Source of the DNA: Shewanella sp. Isolate13
GTDB lineage: Bacteria > Pseudomonadota > Gammaproteobacteria > Enterobacterales > Shewanellaceae
Length of the DNA: 56,818 nucleotides
Assembly (NCBI RefSeq): GCF_022398325.1
Contig: NZ_JAKEVD010000031.1
Span: forward strand, 1 to 56,818
Direction of reading: 5' to 3'
Positions 53,525 to 56,818 of the stretch are shown here, piece by piece. How positions within the stretch are numbered: position 1 is the stretch's first letter; each line of letters opens with the position of its first letter. The position numbers were made by a program, and so were the translations under genes. The notes beneath the pieces are model-generated. The model searched no databases, had not been told where the DNA came from, and saw only the letters and a list, made by a program, of their open reading frames with translations.

Positions 53525-53889
53525 TAATGTAGCTTTTATTATCACTATTAAGCTTTAGTGGGAAACCTCAACGTTGTCGCTGCATATTACCGATGTGAAT
53601 TGTAAGGATGCGCCACAAACGACTAGAGCAATAAAATACGCTGTTCGTGCAGCTTTTTTAAAGGTGTACTCAATTCATACCGATAAGCGGAGCAAAACTT
53701 TACACTTAGCTTCATAGAGTAGATTGGTTTGCTCGGCATTAGTGGCCAATTTTGATTTGCCTAACAGCATTAAGTATGGCTGCCCACTGGCAGCGTATGA
53801 GCGGCGAGGAGTGAGGTTTTACGATTCGAGTTAGTATTGCCTGTAGCTTTAGAGTGCTTATTTACATTAAAATTGGCTGTTAGATTATG
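53525..53889 (+). other. Gap ending in an orphan terminator, possible small RNA
   Basis: About 365 bases without an open frame of note, between the terminator of the His-rich gene and another strong terminator at 53890. A transcript that ends at 53890 must begin here, because the only gene upstream already has its own terminator. No promoter could be fixed. Confidence 0.35.
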
Positions 53890-53930
53890 AATAGCAATCC
53901 CATTGATACGGGATTGCTATTTTGTTTTTT
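53890..53930 (+). terminator. Strong orphan intrinsic terminator
   Basis: AATAGCAATCCC, eight-base loop, GGGATTGCTATT: perfect 12-bp stem followed by TTGTTTTTT. No gene lies directly upstream. Confidence 0.88.
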
Positions 53931-54012
53931 ACGCAGCGTATTTTATTAAACAGTGCTGCGTGCAGAGATCCCATTTCAATTGGCTATTAGCCCCTTTTTA
54001 AGAGTGCAAGTA

Positions 54013-54924
54013 ATGCGCGGTGTTATATATCTTTTTATCGCCACCCTGTTGGCTGCGGTGGGCTGGGTTGCCTCAAAAATTGTGGTGCAGTCTATGCCTG
54101 GGGAGCTATTTATTGGCTCGCGCTTTCTATTAGCAAGTCTAGTTTTACTGCCTTTTTGCTATAAGAGTCTGCTGAAGCTCAGCATGAGACAGGTGTTATC
54201 GGCCTGTGGGGTTGGGGTCTTTTTAGGTGTAGCACTGCAGGTTTGGGTCTATGCGGTAGCGATCAGTGACAGCTTGTCTGAGGGCGCATTTATCATGAGC
54301 CTGGCAATGATCATCGCTCCGCTGACCGCCTGGTTACTGTTTCAAGTTAAACCCAATCGCGCCTTTTGGATAGCCTTGCCCGTGAGCACTACTGGCATGA
54401 TGTTACTGAGCTTAACTAACGGTTGGCGAATGGAGGCGAGTCAGGCGCTGTTCTTACTGGCTGCGGCATTACTCTCAGTTCACTTTGTGATGAACAAGCG
54501 AATCAGTGGCAACCTTAAACCACTGGTTTCTATCTGCTTGCAGCTATTTGTGGTCGGTTTAGTCGGCTTGGTGTACTCGCTTTACACCCAGCCCCATAGC
54601 ATAGGCTTTTCCAGTAATCTGATTATCTGGTTTGCGATTTCGACCTTAATCGCTACCTCCGTGCGTTATTTATTGCAGACTATGGGGCAGTACAAGGTGA
54701 GCATGGAAACGGCGGCGCTGTTGATGATCTTAGAGCCCGTTTGGACGCTGCTATTGAGCATTACTATGCTGGGAGAGACGCTTGAGCCGCAAAAATTGAT
54801 AGGCGGTGGAGTGATCTTCTTGTCGCTGTTTCTATATATCAAATTGTCGCGACGCTTTGCGAAGGCGGAGCAAGCTAAAATGGTACAAGCAAAGACGGTA
54901 ACAGCCGAACGGCCTGCGGCCTAG
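54013..54924 (+). CDS. EamA-family (drug/metabolite) permease
   Basis: 303 residues, ten membrane helices in two EamA repeats (the second ends MILEPVWTLLLSITMLGETL, then the final helix). Such permeases export metabolites or amino acids. ATG 54013 is chosen; the frame goes to 53953 but would add a non-membrane stretch. The last 18 or so codons (AKMVQAKTVTAERPAA) are encoded by repeat DNA of the CTAG-rich family, so the original C-terminus has been replaced or extended. Confidence 0.8.
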   Translation: MRGVIYLFIATLLAAVGWVASKIVVQSMPGELFIGSRFLLASLVLLPFCYKSLLKLSMRQVLSACGVGVFLGVALQVWVYAVAISDSLSEGAFIMSLAMIIAPLTAWLLFQVKPNRAFWIALPVSTTGMMLLSLTNGWRMEASQALFLLAAALLSVHFVMNKRISGNLKPLVSICLQLFVVGLVGLVYSLYTQPHSIGFSSNLIIWFAISTLIATSVRYLLQTMGQYKVSMETAALLMILEPVWTLLLSITMLGETLEPQKLIGGGVIFLSLFLYIKLSRRFAKAEQAKMVQAKTVTAERPAA

Positions 54925-54969
54925 GGAACGTGACTGCGTCACTCACAGAACGCTGCGCTTACGGAAAAG
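54897..54969. repeat. 73-bp module, copy 2
   Basis: 66 of 73 positions match 45162-45234. Its first 28 bases encode the C-terminus of the EamA permease, and its GGCCTAGGG supplies the TAG stop. Confidence 0.85.
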
Positions 54970-55050
54970 ATGGGGAAAGCAAAGAAAGGTCCTAGGTGCT
55001 AGGTTTTAGGAAAGGCTAAGACGGTACAAGCAAAGACGGTTAAAGCTAAG

Positions 55051-55350
55051 AGGATTAAAGCTAGGATAAGAAAAGCAGGTTTAGTGCTGTTTGTTGTAGG
55101 TCGGGTTTTAGCCCGTCACGCTGTTGCATTTCCTAGCAGGGCGGAGCCCGTCCTCGAAGCGAAGCGCCCTAGAGACTAGGACCTTTCTTATAAAGCAAAG
55201 ACGATGAAAGCTGAGATAAGAAAAGCAGGTTTAGTGCTGTTTGTAGTAGGTCGGGCTTTAGTCCGTCATGCTTTTGCTCTTCCTAGCAGGGCGAAGCCCG
55301 CCCTCGAAGCGAAGCGCCCTAGGACCTAGAACCTTGTTTAAAAACGAAGC
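55051..55350. repeat. 150-bp tandem repeat, two copies
   Basis: GATAAGAAAAGCAGGTTTAG begins at 55065 and again at 55215. Each unit contains GTCGGG(T/C)TTTAG(C/T)CCGT, TCCTAGCAGGGCG(G/A)AGCCCG and CGAAGCGAAGCGCCCTAG. Copies differ at roughly one position in ten. Confidence 0.85.
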
Positions 55351-55389
55351 GCCCTAGAGCCTAGGATCTTCTTTAATAAAGCAAAGACT

Positions 55390-55416
55390 AAAAAGCCAGC
55401 TAATCGCTGGCTTTTT
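55390..55416. terminator. Bidirectional intrinsic terminator
   Basis: AAAAAGCCAGC, TAATC loop, GCTGGCTTTTT: perfect 11-bp stem between the repeat region and the end of gltS. Confidence 0.9.
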
Positions 55417-55444
55417 ATTGGGCTAATGAATGTTGGATTCTAAG

Positions 55445-56668
55445 CTAGCCAACAAAAACCATGAAACCTTTTAGGATCAGCGCATTGACGATGTCCACGA
55501 AGAAGGCGCCAACAATTGGCACGACCATGAAGGCTTGTGGTGATGGACCGGTTCTCGATACTAGCGCGCCCATGTTCATCACGGCTGTTGGCGTTGCACC
55601 TAGACCAAAACCACAGTGACCGCCAGCCATTACGGCGGCATCATAGTTGCTGCCCATCATTTTAAACGTCACGAAGTAGGCAAATAACGCCAGTACCGCA
55701 GTCTGTACCACTAAGATGATCAGTAGTGGTATCGCTAGGTCAAAAATCTCCCACAGCTTTAGGTTCATCAAGGCCATAGAGAGGAATAGCGCTAAGGACA
55801 CAGAACCGAGCACATCGACACACTCACTGTTGACCTTATAGCGACCAGAAATCTCGGTAAGGTTAGTGATGATCACACCAATAAATAGTGCATAGACAAA
55901 CTCAGGCATTTTCAGCCAGCTTGCACCAATAGCCTCAATGAATGCACTAGTCCATTTCGCACCTGCCACACACAGCAGCATGATAAACAGCACTTCTAGA
56001 ACGCTTTTGGCTGTCACTCTGTCTTCTTCAAGCTGATCATAGGTCACTAGATCTGGATGGTCTTTATGGTGGTTGCCGCCAATTCCGTATGACGATACTA
56101 GATTATTCTTACTGATGAGGCGCTGCGCTACAGGGCCGCCGATAATGCCACCCATCACCAAGCCAAATGTTGCTGCTGCCATGGCAAACTCTAGAGTGTT
56201 GATACCATACTCACTTTGGAAGGTATCGGCCCAAGCAGCACCTGTACCATGTCCACCAGACAGGGTAATCGAGCCCGCAATCAAGCCCATAAAGGACTCA
56301 AGACCTAATACATTAGCTAGGCCAACACCGACGATGTTTTGGATCACGATGAACAGTGAGGCTACACCTAGGAATAGAAATACCTTACTGCCACCCTTGA
56401 GTAAAAGTTTGTAGTTCGCCGCTAAACCTACGGTGCTGAAGAACATCAACATTAAGGTGCTTTGCATCGATAGGCTAAATGCCACCGTAATATTGTTAAA
56501 GTGCAGAACTGTAATTATTGCGGCAATGATTAAGCCGCCAACGATGGGTTCGGGGATATTATATTTCTTTAAGATTGGAATATAACGATTGACCGTGTGG
56601 CCAATAAATAGCACTAGAATCGCGACTAGAAATGACTCTAGTTCGCCAATTGTAAAGACTGTATTCAT
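55445..56668 (-). CDS. gltS: Sodium/glutamate symporter GltS
   Basis: 407 residues, ten or so membrane helices in two inverted halves, the usual GltS length. The two re-entrant signatures are present: ITLSGGHGTGAAWADTF in the first half and MAGGHCGFGLGATPTAVMNM in the second. It imports L-glutamate with sodium across the inner membrane. TAGGAGTC lies just before ATG 56668. It is a single gene ending at a bidirectional terminator. Confidence 0.93.
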   Translation of the reverse strand: MNTVFTIGELESFLVAILVLFIGHTVNRYIPILKKYNIPEPIVGGLIIAAIITVLHFNNITVAFSLSMQSTLMLMFFSTVGLAANYKLLLKGGSKVFLFLGVASLFIVIQNIVGVGLANVLGLESFMGLIAGSITLSGGHGTGAAWADTFQSEYGINTLEFAMAAATFGLVMGGIIGGPVAQRLISKNNLVSSYGIGGNHHKDHPDLVTYDQLEEDRVTAKSVLEVLFIMLLCVAGAKWTSAFIEAIGASWLKMPEFVYALFIGVIITNLTEISGRYKVNSECVDVLGSVSLALFLSMALMNLKLWEIFDLAIPLLIILVVQTAVLALFAYFVTFKMMGSNYDAAVMAGGHCGFGLGATPTAVMNMGALVSRTGPSPQAFMVVPIVGAFFVDIVNALILKGFMVFVG

Positions 56669-56818
56669 ATGACTCCTACAAAATAGAGTAAAGCGTTACT
56701 TTTTAACTATCAATTTGTTACTAAGCTTTTATTTTTATTGAGCTATTTTTGATTCTATTACGCCTTTGTCGGCGGCATATACTGCCACACTTATTTATCT
56801 ATGGGATATCTTTGAAAG
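56669..56818. other. Upstream region of gltS, window edge
   Basis: 150 bases of AT-rich DNA that should hold the gltS promoter. No gene or structure was recognised before the window ends. Confidence 0.4.

Larger units (their letters stand above)
54874..55385. repeat. CTAG-rich modular repeat region, locus 2
   Basis: The region overlaps the end of the EamA gene and runs to the terminator at 55390. It holds about 12 CTAG sites. Parts: a 26-base segment repeated at 54874 and 55015, the 73-bp module at 54897, two tandem 150-bp units from about 55051, and GC-rich hairpin modules at 55132 and 55282. It shares its modules with locus 1. Confidence 0.85.

Overview
The window looks like a chromosomal segment of a marine gammaproteobacterium, most probably Shewanella. 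The main clues are a lipoprotein multiheme cytochrome of the OmcA/MtrC type with nine CXXCH motifs, an OsmC-YcaO fusion, DUF3083 and DUF3297 proteins, and a lysine riboswitch ahead of an NhaC-type transporter. No rRNA, tRNA, CRISPR array or prophage was recognised. Genus assignment is inference from gene content.

Layout. 1-1208: two 98.5% identical copies of a Y1 (RAYT-like) transposase gene, one truncated and one stopped by a TGG-to-TGA change inside a unit with perfect 25-bp inverted ends. 1.3-6.4 kb: small accessory genes, including a DUF6985-like protein, an EEP-fold lipoprotein, an Imm11-like protein and a zincin lipoprotein. 6.4-14.0 kb: a tightly overlapping minus-strand Mrp-type Na+/H+ antiporter operon, ordered E-F-G-B-C-D-D-x-D. 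14-18.3 kb: a Rap1a/Tai-like protein, a 1.2-kb gap, a possible YwqG-like protein, a secreted protein and a second Imm11-like protein. 18.4-30 kb: mostly single housekeeping or stress genes (dCMP deaminase family, M20 peptidase, monoheme cytochrome, Hsp20, Bax-like glucosaminidase, diguanylate cyclase, DUF3083, cold-shock protein, serine hydrolase). 30.1-33 kb: a perfect FNR/EtrA-type box and the nine-heme cytochrome. 33.1-37.3 kb: the lysine riboswitch with its transporter, an RRF_GI-type protein, a LysE-family exporter and a CatB-like acetyltransferase. 37.8-39 kb: an ankyrin-repeat protein. 39-45.1 kb: an AraC regulator divergent from a coupled operon of an AGPS-like flavoprotein, a GlpD-like dehydrogenase and an FGGY kinase. 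46.3-48.6 kb: OsmC-YcaO. 48.6-53.5 kb: two LysR regulators, each divergent from its likely target (a DoxX protein; a periplasmic MBL-fold hydrolase followed by a histidine-rich protein). 54-56.8 kb: an EamA permease and GltS.

Two gene ends, 45.12-45.86 kb and 54.87-55.38 kb, carry a CTAG-rich modular repeat family. The first contains a purine-rich 144-bp tandem repeat, the second a 150-bp tandem repeat, and both share a 73-bp module. At the second locus the repeat supplies the C-terminus and stop codon of the EamA gene. I found no literature name for it from memory, and it is my main candidate for something undescribed. The AGPS/GlpD/FGGY operon and the LysR-MBL-His-rich cluster are the best candidates for uncharacterised pathways.

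Regulation visible in the sequence: the lysine riboswitch with an RBS-sequestering hairpin and an alternative partner for its P1 strand; paired dyads in both LysR-target intergenic regions; two palindromes in the AraC/AGPS promoter region; many intrinsic terminators; and one strong terminator at 53890 with no gene in front of it, which may mark a small RNA.
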